Shown here: one piece after another, positions 51,762 through 62,200 of the stretch
Layout: each line of letters begins with the position of its first letter
Numbering within the stretch: the first letter of the stretch is position 1
Source: CAWJNF01 sp963844235
GTDB taxonomy: Bacteria > Actinomycetota > Thermoleophilia > Gaiellales > Gaiellaceae
NCBI GenBank assembly: GCA_963844235.1
Contig: CAWJNF010000001.1
Span: forward strand, 682,001-746,000
DNA: 64,000 bases
Reading direction: 5' to 3'
The notes under the pieces: model-generated
Seen by the model: the letters and a program-made list of their open reading frames with translations, nothing else
Database searches by the model: none
What the model was told of the DNA's origin: nothing
Translations under genes and position numbers: made by a program

Positions 51762-52434
51762 ATCGATTGTCCATCGTCTGTGGGTGTTGACGGCCGTTGT
51801 CGCGTTTCTGTGTGCCGGCTCACTCGAGGGCCAGACGAAAAAGCCGCCGCCAACGACGCGCAAGCCGGCACCGGCCGCGCGCAAGCCCACGGTGGCGCCT
51901 GCCGAGATCACGTGCCCGTCACCGCTCGGCGCGGGGGTCAAGACCAAACGCGAATACTGCGATGTGCTGACCGGGCGGAATCCGAAGGAAGGCATCCTCA
52001 TCAAGCTGCCGCCGCATCGGGGTCCGGTGACGCTGCGGTTCAACCTGCACAACCGCCACACGTATTCTGAAGAAGAGGTGCGCCTCAAGACGGCATTTGC
52101 CTCGTACGTCGCGGGGATAGGCGTCTTGACGCTCGACAACACGCTGTTGACCCGCGCGGCTGTCGCCAGCGAGTTCCGCCGCCCGGAAGATTTACTCGAG
52201 CGCATCACCGGGGGAGCGGGCCCAGGTGGCGTCAAAGCCGTCGCGCCTGTCGGCACCGAGCCGATCACGCTGCAGCTTCCCGCGGAGCTCGCCGAAGTCA
52301 CGATCCTCGGCGAGAAACTGACGGTGCTCCGCGCCGACGGCCAGTCGGCCAATTACTCCGCGTCTGGGCGCCCGATTGCCATCATCAGCGACGTGACTGT
52401 GGAGTACACTCCGGCGCCGGCTCGGGCAAAATGA
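51754..52434 (+). CDS. Secreted protein of unknown function
   Basis: The ATG at 51754 overlaps the folE stop. A signal peptide (VLTAVVAFLCAGSLEG) precedes a Lys/Pro-rich linker (KPPPTTRKPAPAARKPTVAP) and a domain of about 160 residues: TCPSPLGAGVKTKREYCDVL, HRGPVTLRFNLHNRHTYSEE, TAFASYVAGIGVLTLDNTLL and ITLQLPAELAEVTILGEKLT, ending VTVEYTPAPARAK. It contains two cysteines spaced for a disulfide. Intact frame. I do not recognise the family; the strand-rich pattern suggests a beta-sandwich. Followed by a repeat tract. Confidence 0.7.
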   Translation: MNKSIVHRLWVLTAVVAFLCAGSLEGQTKKPPPTTRKPAPAARKPTVAPAEITCPSPLGAGVKTKREYCDVLTGRNPKEGILIKLPPHRGPVTLRFNLHNRHTYSEEEVRLKTAFASYVAGIGVLTLDNTLLTRAAVASEFRRPEDLLERITGGAGPGGVKAVAPVGTEPITLQLPAELAEVTILGEKLTVLRADGQSANYSASGRPIAIISDVTVEYTPAPARAK

Positions 52435-52523
52435 ATTGGAAGATTGGAAGATTGAAGATTGCGAGAATGTTGTTGGATTGAGGATTGTCGATTGACAATC
52501 CTCCAATCTACCAATCTTCCAAT
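52435..52523. repeat. Degenerate ATTGGAAG/CTTCCAAT inverted-repeat tract
   Basis: Left part ATTGGAAGATTGGAAG and AATTGAAGATTG-like units (52435-52462) are mirrored by CAATCCTCC, AATCTACC and AATCTTCCAAT (52496-52523) around TTGTTGGATTGAGGATTG. The tract starts at the stop of the secreted protein and its last base triplet includes the AT of the glycosyltransferase start codon. Confidence 0.75.
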
Positions 52524-53232
52524 GCGCGTTTCATCGTCAGAACTAATTTCGATTGTCGTGCCCGTGTACAACGAGGCGCGCACCGTGCGGCAGGTGATCG
52601 ATCGCCTGCTGCAGATTCCGCTTCCCGCTCCGCGCGAAATTATCGTCGTCAACGACGGCTCGACCGATGGCACGCGCGAAGTGCTCGACGGCATCGCGCC
52701 GGTGGACGGCGTCCTGTCGATCGTCCACGCGCAAGTGAACGCGGGGAAGGGCAGTGCTATCCGCGTGGGGTTCTCGCAGGCGCGCGGCACCATCGTGGCC
52801 ATTCAGGACGCAGACCTCGAGCTCGATCCCGTGCAGCTGGCCGGCCTCGTCCAGCCGATCCTCGATGGCGAAGCAGACGTCGTGTACGGCTCGCGCTTTC
52901 TGGCCGGGCGGCCTCAGGGGCCGTGGCTGTCGATTGCGGCCAACCGGGGTCTGACGTGGTTTACGAACGTCCTGTTCCGCGGCAATCTGACCGACATGGA
53001 GACCTGCTACAAGATCATGGCGACTCCTGTCGCGCGCAGCCTCAAGCTCGAGTCGAACCGCTTCGATATCGAGCCCGAGATCACGGCCAAGCTGCTGCGC
53101 CAGCGCCGCCGTATCGTCGAACGGCCTGTCGTGTTCGATCCGAGAAACCGCGCAAGCGGCAAGAAGATCGGGTGGCGCGATGGAGTGCACGCGATCGCGG
53201 TGCTGTTGAAATACAGATTCCAGCGGTTCTAA
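52522..53232 (+). CDS. GT2 family glycosyltransferase (DPM1-like)
   Basis: Intact 236-residue frame. ATG at 52522; N-terminal strands LISIVVPVYNEARTVRQVID, nucleotide-binding DGSTDGTREV, and the DxD-type motif IQDADLELDP. It resembles polyprenyl-phosphate mannosyl/glucosyltransferases of the DPM1 type (VYGSRFLAGRPQGP; LTDMETCYKIM; EIGWRDG-like end). It uses a nucleotide sugar and probably a lipid phosphate acceptor at the membrane face. The neighbouring polytopic protein could use its product. No strong ribosome-binding site; the upstream base-paired tract may hide one. Confidence 0.93.
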   Translation: MRVSSSELISIVVPVYNEARTVRQVIDRLLQIPLPAPREIIVVNDGSTDGTREVLDGIAPVDGVLSIVHAQVNAGKGSAIRVGFSQARGTIVAIQDADLELDPVQLAGLVQPILDGEADVVYGSRFLAGRPQGPWLSIAANRGLTWFTNVLFRGNLTDMETCYKIMATPVARSLKLESNRFDIEPEITAKLLRQRRRIVERPVVFDPRNRASGKKIGWRDGVHAIAVLLKYRFQRF

Positions 53233-53238
53233 GATTCT

Positions 53239-54776
53239 TTGCGCATTTCCTATCTCATCGCGGCAGCCGCGGCGTTAACCGTTGCCGTTGTCGGATTCTG
53301 CTGGGGCACCTACGCGGCCGGCGGATCGGATTCGTCGTGCTATGCGTTGATGGCCGACGCATTCGCGTCGGGCGCGCTCCAGCCAACCAGCGAGCTCGCG
53401 GCGCAGGTGCCATGGCCGGACGCGGCGAGCACGTTCACGCCTGGCGGCTTCGTCCCGTCCGAAACCAACCCTGCCGCGTCGGCGCCCGTCTGCGCACCAG
53501 GTTTTTCGTTGCTGCTCGCGCCGCTCATCGCAGTTGGCGGTCTCGATGCGGCGTTCATCCTTACGCCGATTGCGGGCGCGCTGCTCGTATGGCTGACGTT
53601 TGTGGCGGGCCGCCGCCTGGCGGGCCCGATCGCCGGTGTGATGGCGTCCGTGCTGATTGCCGCGAGCCCGGCATTGCTGTATCAGGTCGTTCAGCCCATG
53701 AATGACGTCACGACAGCCGCGTTGTGGATGGCGACGTTCGTCGGTCTCATTCACAGGCGGTGGGTGGTCGCGGGTGTGTTCTGCGGTTTGGCCCTGCTTG
53801 TTCGGCCAAACCTGGCGCCGCTCGCGCTTGTCGCAGGCTTCTTCGTTCTTGGGACTGGGGATCGGGGATTCGGGATTAGAAATGTCGCGCAGTTTGTCGT
53901 CGCAGCGATTCCGTTCGGTCTCCTGGTGCTGTGGCTGAACAACGGCTTGTACGGCAGTCCATTCCGCACCGGCTACGGTCAGCTCGGACACCTCTTCAGC
54001 CTGTCGGCATTCTCCGTGAACGCATCACGATATTTCAGCTGGCTGGTCGAGACCCACACGCCTTTTCCGCTGCTGGCTTTTGCCGCGCCGTTCGTCGTCG
54101 CGCGCGAGAAGCGAGGAGATGTGGCGCTTTCAATCGGCCTCATTCTCGCAACGTGCGCGATCTATTTTTTCTACACGCCCTTCGATGAATGGTCGTACCT
54201 GCGGTTTCTTCTGCCGGCGATTGCGTTGATGGTGCTGTTGGCAAGCGCCGTGACTGTGCATTTGTTGACCCTGATGTTGTCGCGCATCCGAGGCGCCTCT
54301 GCGTCGATCGTCGTTCTCATCACCGCGAGCCTCGCCATCTTCTGCGTCCGCACGGCCGACGATCGGCTCGCGTTCAAGTTGAAATTTCTCGAACAGCGGT
54401 ATCGCAGCGCCGGCCTCATCGTCCGCGACCGGCTGCCGCCGAATGCCGTCATCCTGTCAGTGTGGGACAGCGGTGCGGTGCGATTTCACGGCCGGAAGGA
54501 AGCGTTGTCGTGGGCGGGGCTCGACCCGGCATGGCTCGACCGCAGCCTCGCATGGCTCGGCGAGCACGGCCGCGCGCCGTACATCCTCGTCGAGTCGTGG
54601 GAAGAGCCGGCGTTCCGCAACCGATTCGGGAACATCAGCGACATCGGCAAACTCGACTGGCCGCCGAAATACGAAATAGACGAGTCGTACGCATCTTCGA
54701 TCCGAGCGATCGGGCGAAATACGATCGCGGCGAGAACGTGGCAACGGAGTATCTATGGCCGCTGCGCGCGCCATAA
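53239..54776 (+). CDS. Polytopic membrane protein, GT39/GT83-like
   Basis: The TTG at 53239 begins MRISYLIAAAAALTVAVVGF; the protein has about eight to ten helices (FSLLLAPLIAVGGLDAAF; AFILTPIAGALLVWLTFVAG; FLLPAIALMVLLASAVTVHL) and a C-terminal soluble part (LPPNAVILSVWDSGAVRFHG; RAPYILVESWEEPAFRNRFG). This layout is that of GT-C glycosyltransferases that take sugar from a lipid carrier, but the catalytic Asp after the first helix is not clearly visible. A degenerate repeat interrupts one loop (LGTGDRGFGIRN, 53850-53886). One extra base near 54690 leads to NVATEYLWPLRAP. Paired with the GT2 gene. Confidence 0.72.
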
Positions 54777-55813
54777 GCGCGCTACGCGAGCACGCGATAG
54801 GCGAATCGCTGTTTGGTCCCACGACGCTTGCCGAAGCTATCGATCGGCTCGGTTTCGTGCAGGCCGATCCCATTCGATCGCCGGCGCGCGCGCAGGATCT
54901 CATCCTCAGGCATCGTGTTCGCGGATACCACGCGGGCGATCTCGAGCGGCACTATGCGTCGCTGGACATCGAAGAAGACTACTTGTATGCCTACGGATTT
55001 CTGTCGAAGCAGGTATGGCAGCTGCTGCATCCGCGAAAGCGCACGCCTCTTCGCGCGCTCGAGAAAAAAGTGCTCGACACGGTCATGCAAATGGGTGAGG
55101 CGCATCCACGAGAGCTGGAGGCGCACCTTGGCAAGCGCCGCGTCGTGAACGCGTGGGGCGGCTATTCGAAAGCGACAACCCACGCGCTGGAGTGGCTGCA
55201 TTGGCGAGGATTGCTTCGCATTGTGCGGCGCGAACATGGAATCAGAGTGTACCGGCCGGCCTCGTTGCCAGACGCCGCGCCGCCCCCAGGCGATCGGCTT
55301 CGTTCGCTCATCATGGTTTACGCGCGCATCTTCGCGCCCTCACCGGAAAAGTCGCTGCATTCGGTCATCGCCCGCCATCGAGATCTCGGCAACACGCGAA
55401 AAATGTTGAACGTCATGATCGCCGAGGGCGAGCTGCGCCAGGAGGTAGTGGACGGGATCAACTATGTATGGCCGGTCCTCGTAGCAGGCCGTGACCTGCC
55501 ACGTGAGGTGCGATGTCTGGCCCCGTTCGACCCGATCGTCTGGGACCGTGCGCGATTCGAACATCTGTGGGGATGGGCCTATCGCTTCGAGGCCTACACG
55601 CCGGTGAAAAAACGCGTGCGCGGTTATTACGCGATGCCGATGTTGTGGAAGACCGACGTGACGGGTTGGGTTAACGCGGCCATCGTTGGCGGCGCACTCG
55701 ACGTGAAGGTCGGCTTTATCAACGGGCGACCGCGCGGCGCCGAATTCCGGCGCGAGCTCGATGCAGAGATCGCCCGGCTCGCGGAGTTCTTGCGATCACA
55801 GCCCGGTTCCTGA
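54755..55813 (+). CDS. YcaQ/AlkZ-family winged-helix DNA glycosylase-like protein
   Basis: Intact 352-residue frame. AlkZ/YcaQ proteins unhook interstrand crosslinks and excise bulky N-alkylpurines. Three winged-helix segments are visible: ALREHAIGESLFGPTTLAEA through FVQADPIRSPARAQDLIL; HPRELEAHLGKRRVVNAW and TTHALEWLHWRGLLRIVRRE; and the C-terminal core LAPFDPIVWDRARFEHLWGW with YRFEAYTPVKKRVRGYYAM, the most conserved motif. The ATG at 54755 overlaps the upstream gene by 21 bases. The catalytic Q-x-Q or related motif of characterised members is QADP here; activity is inferred. Confidence 0.88.
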   Translation: MAAARAISALREHAIGESLFGPTTLAEAIDRLGFVQADPIRSPARAQDLILRHRVRGYHAGDLERHYASLDIEEDYLYAYGFLSKQVWQLLHPRKRTPLRALEKKVLDTVMQMGEAHPRELEAHLGKRRVVNAWGGYSKATTHALEWLHWRGLLRIVRREHGIRVYRPASLPDAAPPPGDRLRSLIMVYARIFAPSPEKSLHSVIARHRDLGNTRKMLNVMIAEGELRQEVVDGINYVWPVLVAGRDLPREVRCLAPFDPIVWDRARFEHLWGWAYRFEAYTPVKKRVRGYYAMPMLWKTDVTGWVNAAIVGGALDVKVGFINGRPRGAEFRRELDAEIARLAEFLRSQPGS

Positions 55814-55814
55814 A

Positions 55815-55879
55815 CAGGAGAATAGGAGCTTAGGAGAACTCTCTTTTCAAAAGATTCTTCCTAATCTCCTACGTTCCTG
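55815..55879. terminator. Repeat-derived hairpin after the YcaQ-like gene
   Basis: CAGGAGAATAGGAGCTTAGG (55815-55834) pairs with CCTAATCTCCTACGTTCCTG (reverse of 55860-55879) with a few mismatches and a CTTTTC/AAAAG neck. The units (AGGAG, TAGGAG, TTAGGAG) are themselves repeats. It is likely a stem-loop terminator with no long T-tract. Confidence 0.7.
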
Positions 55880-55942
55880 TTTGTCGTTTCTACGGCCGTC
55901 ACCGCGCGTTTTCCGTTTTTCCGTTCTTGTATCATTAGGCCC

Positions 55943-56929
55943 ATGTCCACCGTTCACTGGGGAATGATCGGATGCGGCGATGTCGCAGAAGTGAAGAGCG
56001 GCCCAGCACTGCAAAAGGCAGAAGGTTCGGCTCTCGTTGCGGTCATGCGCCGCGACCGCGGCAAGGCAGAAGACTACGCGCGCAGGCACAACGTGCCGCG
56101 CGTACACGATCGTGCCGAGGATCTGATCCGCGACCCTGAGGTCGACGCCATCTACATCGCGACTCCTCCATCGAGTCATCTCGAGCTCGCCCTCAAGACT
56201 GCGGCCGCAGGCAAACCGTGCCTGGTCGAAAAGCCGATGGCGATGAACCACGCCGAATGCCTGGAGATGGTCGACGCGTTCCGCACGGCTCAACGTCCCC
56301 TGTGGGTTGCCTACTATCGCCGCGCGCTTCCACGGTTCCTCAAAGTACGCGAGCTGTTGCGCGCGAACGCCATTGGAACGTTGACGTCGGTTCACGTGAA
56401 AGTGACCGATCCGTTGGCCACGGGTGGCGCTGCGAAGGCGTGGAGATTCAACACGGAGATCGCTGGCGCGGGACTGTTTCTCGACCTTGCCTCCCACTAT
56501 TTCGACATCATCGACTTTGTGGCGGGACCGATCACAGGTGCTGCTGGATTTCCCCTGAACACCGGCGGTGCCTACGTTGCCGAGGACGTCACGGCAACGG
56601 CCTTCGAAATCGACGGCAAGGTCGCAGGCACCGGCGTGTGGAATTTCAATGCGGCGTCATCCGGCGACTCGATCGTATTTACGGGCTCACAAGGGGAGAT
56701 CGCGACAGCTGTTCGCGCCGACGAGGACGTGATCGTCACGCGCGGCGGACAGCCGAACCTCTATCGCTTTCGGAATCCCCCGCATGTGCACCAGCCGCTG
56801 ATCCAGACGATCGTCGACGAACTGCGCGGGCAAGGGACGTGCGAGTCAACGGGGGAGAGTGGAGCGCGGTCAGGGTGGGTGACGGATAAGTGTCTGGAGA
56901 GCTTTCGCAGCAGAGGAGAACGACATTGA
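55943..56929 (+). CDS. Gfo/Idh/MocA family oxidoreductase
   Basis: Intact 328-residue frame. Rossmann fold with WGMIGCGDVAEVKSGPALQK (GxGxxA-like) and the family EKP motif in CLVEKPMAMNHAECLEMVDA. Catalytic-domain signatures: AGLFLDLASHYFDIIDFVAG, AGTGVWNFNAASSGDSIVF. These enzymes oxidise or dehydrate sugars and inositols with NAD(P). No substrate can be named. Strong start. The stop overlaps the TTG start of the hydrolase (TTGA) and GAGGAG lies before it, so the two genes are coupled. Confidence 0.95.
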   Translation: MSTVHWGMIGCGDVAEVKSGPALQKAEGSALVAVMRRDRGKAEDYARRHNVPRVHDRAEDLIRDPEVDAIYIATPPSSHLELALKTAAAGKPCLVEKPMAMNHAECLEMVDAFRTAQRPLWVAYYRRALPRFLKVRELLRANAIGTLTSVHVKVTDPLATGGAAKAWRFNTEIAGAGLFLDLASHYFDIIDFVAGPITGAAGFPLNTGGAYVAEDVTATAFEIDGKVAGTGVWNFNAASSGDSIVFTGSQGEIATAVRADEDVIVTRGGQPNLYRFRNPPHVHQPLIQTIVDELRGQGTCESTGESGARSGWVTDKCLESFRSRGERH

Positions 56930-57954
56930 GTCGTCATATCGCGACCCTTTTCGGGCTGTCCGCTCTGGTATTGGCCTCGGCAGCGCGAGCACAGCCTCCA
57001 GGTTCGGCATCGGCCGTGCCTGGTCCGGCGCCGACCTTCGCCGATCTCGACTACGCTTCGGCGGAACCTGCGACGAGCAACGGCCACAAACTCGACTTAT
57101 ATATTCCATCTGGAGGGGGCGGACGATGGCCCGTCGTCATCTGGACAGGCGGCTCGGCATGGTCTGCGGACACTGGCAAGCGCACGGCGGCTGGCGTGGC
57201 CGCTCAACTGTTGCCCGCCGGCTACGTCGTCGCCGGCGTCTCGATTCGTTCGAGCTCGCAGGTACATTTTCCTGGTCAGTTGCACGACATGAAGGCAGCG
57301 ATCCGATGGCTGCGCGCGAGTGCAGCGAAGTACAGACCTCGACGCAAATCGGATCGGGATCATGGGCGACAGTTCAGGAGGGTGGACAACGGCAATGGCC
57401 GCGGTGACTGGCGACGTCCCTGAAATGGAAGGAGTTGTCGGAACGGCCGGTCCTTCCAGCAGCGTACAGGCAGCCGTGGCGTTCTATCCACCAACGAATT
57501 TCCTCACGATGGACGCGTGGGCCTTGCAGCAAATGCGATCCAACCGAGGTGTCACGACGATGCGACATCGCCGGAGTCGCGGCTCGTCGGGTGCGCCATT
57601 CAGACGTGCCCTGAGAAAGTGCAGGCTGCGGATCCACTTCGCTACGTCACGGCCGGAGATCCGCCTTTGATGATCCTGCACGGGGGTTCGGATCCGCTCG
57701 TGCCGCACAACCAGGGTGAACAGCTCTACATGGCATTCAATAAGGCGTGCCTCGAGTCAGTCTTCATCAGCCTGCCGAAGGCGGGCCACGGTCCATGGAG
57801 CGGGTTCCTCACTGATGACGCAATCAGGGAAGCCGCGACGATTCGCTCGACAAGTGCGGAGAGTTGCGAGGTGGCGACGCCCACTCCATCCACGCCCACA
57901 TGGAAAACGGTAATCGCGTTCCTCGACACGCATGTAAAGGGTGCGCGGAAATGA
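56926..57954 (+). CDS. Secreted alpha/beta hydrolase (frameshifted)
   Basis: TTG at 56926 with GAGGAG upstream; signal peptide IATLFGLSALVLASAARA. The nucleophile elbow is GDSSGGW near 57370, with the Asp in ILHGGSDPLVPHNQGEQL and the His in KAGHGPW, so the catalytic triad is complete. Early residues (LDLYIPSGGGGRWPVVIWTG) fit carboxylesterase/lipase-type enzymes of the BD-FAE (feruloyl-esterase-like) group. Breaks near 57325 and in 57530-57560 interrupt it. It is the only other secreted enzyme beside the PL22-like protein, which supports a plant-polymer theme (inference). Confidence 0.85.
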
Positions 57955-57975
57955 TAAATTGGAAGAGTGAAGTAA

Positions 57976-59282
57976 CTAAAGCCCGCCGAGCCTCGTATTT
58001 GCATCGCCGAATGCGTCGAGCTTGATTCCCATTCTGTCCATGATGCCCAGATAGAGACTGCACATCTTGCGATTTTCGTCACCAGCGTCCATGTAGTCGA
58101 GCGAGCGGCCTGTTTCGAGTGTGCCGCCGAGCCCGCCGGCGAGCACGACCGGTAGGCGGGAGTTGATGTGCTTGCTGCCGTTCCAGAGGTTCGACAGGAA
58201 CATCAGGCAGGAGTTGTCCAGCACGGTGCCGTCGCCCTCGGGCATCGCATCGAGCTTGGTCGCGAGATACGCCATCTGGCTCAAGTGGAAGCGCGCGATG
58301 CGCTCGTAGCCGTCCGACAGGTTGTCGTGCGATGCGGCGTGGTGGCCGTCACGCACATCGAGGAACGGGTAATAAAGCGCGGAGAGGTCGCGCGCGAGCA
58401 GGAGCGACGCGACGCGCGTCTTGTCGGTCTGAAATGCGAGCGCGATGACGTCGCACATCAGCCGCGTGTGCTCGCGAAGATCTTCGGGCAGCCCGTTCTG
58501 CCGGGCGATCCATCGAGAACACCGGCCGGTTTTTCAGCTTCGCCAGGTCTTCGGCCTTCTCCTGGTTCTTGCGCATGCCGTCGACGCGCTTCTCCACCTC
58601 GCGCACGCTGGTCATGAACTCGTCGAGCTTCTGCTGGTCGGTCGAGCTCACTTGGCGGCTCAGCTGGCGCGGCGCTGTCTCTCACGCGGTCGAGAATACT
58701 GAGGTTGCGGACGCTGCCGCGGTTCTCGAACAGCGTGTCGAACGCGAGCGCGGGGTAAACCTCGTTAGGCACCGGTGAGTCGGCGTTCTGCCACGAGATG
58801 TGCGAGCTGTACGCCATCGAGAAATTCGTCTCGTGGTAGCCCGTCATCGGTTGTTCGCAGGCGAGGACGATGCTCGGCTGCAGCGTTTCCTGACCGACGT
58901 GGTTGGCGATCATCTGGTCGACGGTGATGCCTGCGTGAATGACCGGCCCTCGCGTGATCGGCGCTCCGGAGAGCAGGCTGCCGGTCTGAGCGGGGTGAAT
59001 GCCCTGGCCGGTCGAGTGCTTGTTGAACAGCCCGTTGATGACGTTGACCTTCTTCTTCAGCGGCTCGAGCGGCGACAGGCTGAGTCCGAGCGTCATGTCG
59101 TCGCCGGACCCCGTTGCGCCCCAATGGTTGTCGTTGATGCCGTTGCCCATGAAGAGCACCGCGAAGCGCCTGGGAAACGCCGAACCCGACGGCGTGGCTG
59201 CGAACGCAGACAACGACTCCAGCCATGGAAGCGCCATGGTGACGCCGGCTCCGCGAAGGACGGTACGACGGGACAGCTTCAT
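57976..59282 (-). CDS. DUF1552 protein, Tat-exported (frameshifted)
   Basis: The start at 59282 gives MKLSRRTVLRGAGVTMALPW, a twin-arginine signal (RRTVLRG). The body reads RRFAVLFMGNGINDNHWGAT, PLKKKVNVINGLFNKHSTGQ, HPAQTGSLLSGAPITRGPVI, SIVLACEQPMTGYHETNFSM, and, after shifts near 58690 and 58490, ALAFQTDKTRVASLLLARDL, GSKHINSRLPVVLAGGLGG. DUF1552 proteins are always found with DUF1592 cytochromes in planctomycetes, myxobacteria and acidobacteria; function unknown. Here it starts five bases after the DUF1592 stop. Confidence 0.92.
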
Positions 59283-59287
59283 CGTCG

Positions 59288-62200
59288 CTAGTTACCTTTC
59301 TGGACGGACGTTCGTTTCTTCAAGAACTGCGGGCTCGTGACGATCAGTTTCAACCAGCGCGCTGAATCGATAGCCGCCGGCCGCAAGCCTGTTGTTCATC
59401 CGCTGAACCAGCGGCTCGTCGGACAGCAGCAGCGATCGCCCCAGCGCGTACACCAGTATTTTACGGCTAAGGTTGTCCAAAAAGTCCTGTTCGCGGTTCG
59501 CGCGGATATACGCTTGGAGGCCCGCTAGGCCTGCTCCCTGGCTTCCGCCGGGGAAGGTGGCCTGCGATGTCGACCGTGTGCCCGGCCAGGTCTTTCGTTC
59601 GCGTTTCGCCCACCGGTCCGTACCCTTCGAATGTCAACCCGAAGGAATCGAAGCGCGCGTGGCACGACGAGCACGCCGGATTGTCGCGATGTTTCGCGAG
59701 CATCTCCCGCAACGGCAAGTCCAGCTTGGCCTCGTCCTTCGGCAGCTCGGGGACGGTCGGTGGCGGCGGAGGAATGACCTCTCCGAGCACGCGCCGTGCG
59801 ACCCAGTAGCCGCGCTTGACGGGGCTGGTGCGGAGGCCGGGCGCATTCTGCGTCAGGAACGCGGCCATCGGCAGCAGCCCGCCGCGCTGGTAGTCGCGCG
59901 CGTTATCGACCCGCACCCAACGTTCGGCGGAGCCGTAGACCTCGGGCATCCCGTAGTGCTTGGCGAGGACGGGGTTCACGAACGTGTGGCTGCCGTACAA
60001 CATGTCGAGCACGGAACGATCGTTGCGCATGACGTCGGCGATAAACCGTATCGGTTCTTCGAACATCGCGTCGCGCAGCTCATTGGTGAACTGCGGGAAA
60101 CGCTCGCGGTCGACGGCGTTGTGCTCGTCGAAGCGCCGGAAGTCGAGCCAGTTGCCGCCGAACTCCGTCGCGAAGCCGGCTCGCGCGCTCGTCCTTCAAC
60201 ATCCTGCGGGCCTGGCCGATCAACACCGTCTCGTTGCGCAGGTCGCCCGCGGCTGCGCGGGCCGCAGTTCGGCGTCCGGCATGCTCGACCAGAGGAAGTA
60301 GCTCAGCCTGCTCGCGAGCGCATGATCGGAGAGCGGCTGAGTACGATCGTTCGCGTCACGAGGTCGCGCTGCGGCGCGGGCGCAGAGGCCCCGCAAGCGA
60401 AGCGACCGGAGCGGGGCGGGGGCCCCCGCGATTAAGTATGAGAAGTGCGGCGACATCAGCACGTTCACGATCAGGTCGCGCATCGCTTCTTCATGTGTCA
60501 GGCTGCTCTGCGCGCGCTGCGTGCGATAGAACGCGCGCAGATCGTCGCGCTCGGCCGTTGTCAGCGGCCGCCGATACGCGCGGGCGGCAAACGCCAGCAG
60601 CGCGTCGATCTGGCGCGGCTCGGCCTCGAGCCGCTTGCGCTCGACCGTGCGGATCGCCGCGTTCACCCGCTCGAAGTGATCGGCTGATCGCTTCGAACGC
60701 GACGGGTTGTTTTTCTCGTCGGCGGCGGCCTTGGCGAGGTAGGCCTTCTTGAAATCGAGAATGACCGATTCCTCGATGATGTCCTTGTCGGCGGGACGGA
60801 TGGCTCCCGGACTCGCGGCCGTTGCCCAGAACCTCGCCGCTCTGGTTGAAGAAGAACTCGATGTAGGTGCGCGCGGTGTAGCCGGCGACGAATTCGAACT
60901 CGTCCCACAGCGCCTCGAGCTCTTTCTGTCCCTTCTCGTCCAGCAGCAGCTCGCTGAGCGGCGCATCGTCGCGGAAGTAGCCCATCACGTTGTGGAAGCC
61001 CGCGCTCAGCAGGCGTCCTTTGTCTTCCGTGTCGTCCGGATAGAAGCGGCCACGCTCGCGGACGTAGAACGTGTCCGGGAAGATCGAGCTGAACTTCGCG
61101 AACGCGGCCTCGTAGCGCGCGCGCTGGCCCGCGGGCACCTCGAGGTCGGGATTCTTCATGCGCGACTGGTACTGCTCGGCGAGCGCGATAGAGCGCATTC
61201 AGGTCTTCGCCGTTCTGGCCGCCGCCGACGAGCCCGCGGCGCGCCTCCGGCATCTTCACTTCGACCGGCGGCGGTTCATCGGCGACGCGCAGCGCCGCGC
61301 GCTCGAAATCGCGCCGGTGCGTGGCGTATTGCCGGTTCTTCCAGTTCATCAGCGGCTGCGATGCGACGCTCAGGCCGCTTCACGACGGGGCTGGCGAACT
61401 TCAGCGCCGTGTCCTTGCGCATGCGCAGGACGAAGTCGCGCATCTGTATGAACTGATCGAGGAACGGATCGGACCCCTTCGCCGGCACCGGCAGCGCGCG
61501 CCACATCGTCTGCAGCTTTGCGAGCGGCCCGACCTCTTCCTTCGGGCCCTCGAGCGCCTGCCAGATGGTCGTCAGGTACCGCGCGCTCACTTTGTTCTGC
61601 GCGGCCGATGTCCGCGAGTGTCGCTTTGGGCTTGCCGAGCACCGCACGATGCTTGTACATCCATGCCGTGCGGAAGTAGTCCGAGTAGTCCGTCGGCTGC
61701 CGGTCGTAGAAATCGACGATCTGCTGGATGCAGTATTTCTCGCGGTCGGTTTCGACCAGCATCGGATGCGGCGCGAACTCGAACCCATTCGGGTTCAGGT
61801 ACATGTGGTCGGCGACCAGGCGCGCGGCCTGCAGATATTTCGTCAGCAGCGCAGGCGACATCGTCAGCGACTCGCCGGAGTTGTCGAAGCCGGCGAGATT
61901 GGCAGGGTCGACAGGAAATTCGCGCTGCGGGGCGGATGTCGACGCCCGTCAGATCGTGAATGGTGTAGTTGTATTCGGCGTTGCTCAGCCGGCGCGCGAG
62001 CACCGGACCCGGGTCGCCGTCATTGCGGCGCGCCTCGCTCTTCCAGGTCGCGTCGATCCAGTTGATGACTTCCTGCCGCGCGGCTTCGTCAGGCTGCTTC
62101 GCCTGCTGCGGGCGGCATCTGGTGCGCGGCGAGCTTCTCGCGCACGCGATTCCACTTGGCAAAATCCTGCACGACCGACGTCGCCGGACGAGTACTGCCG

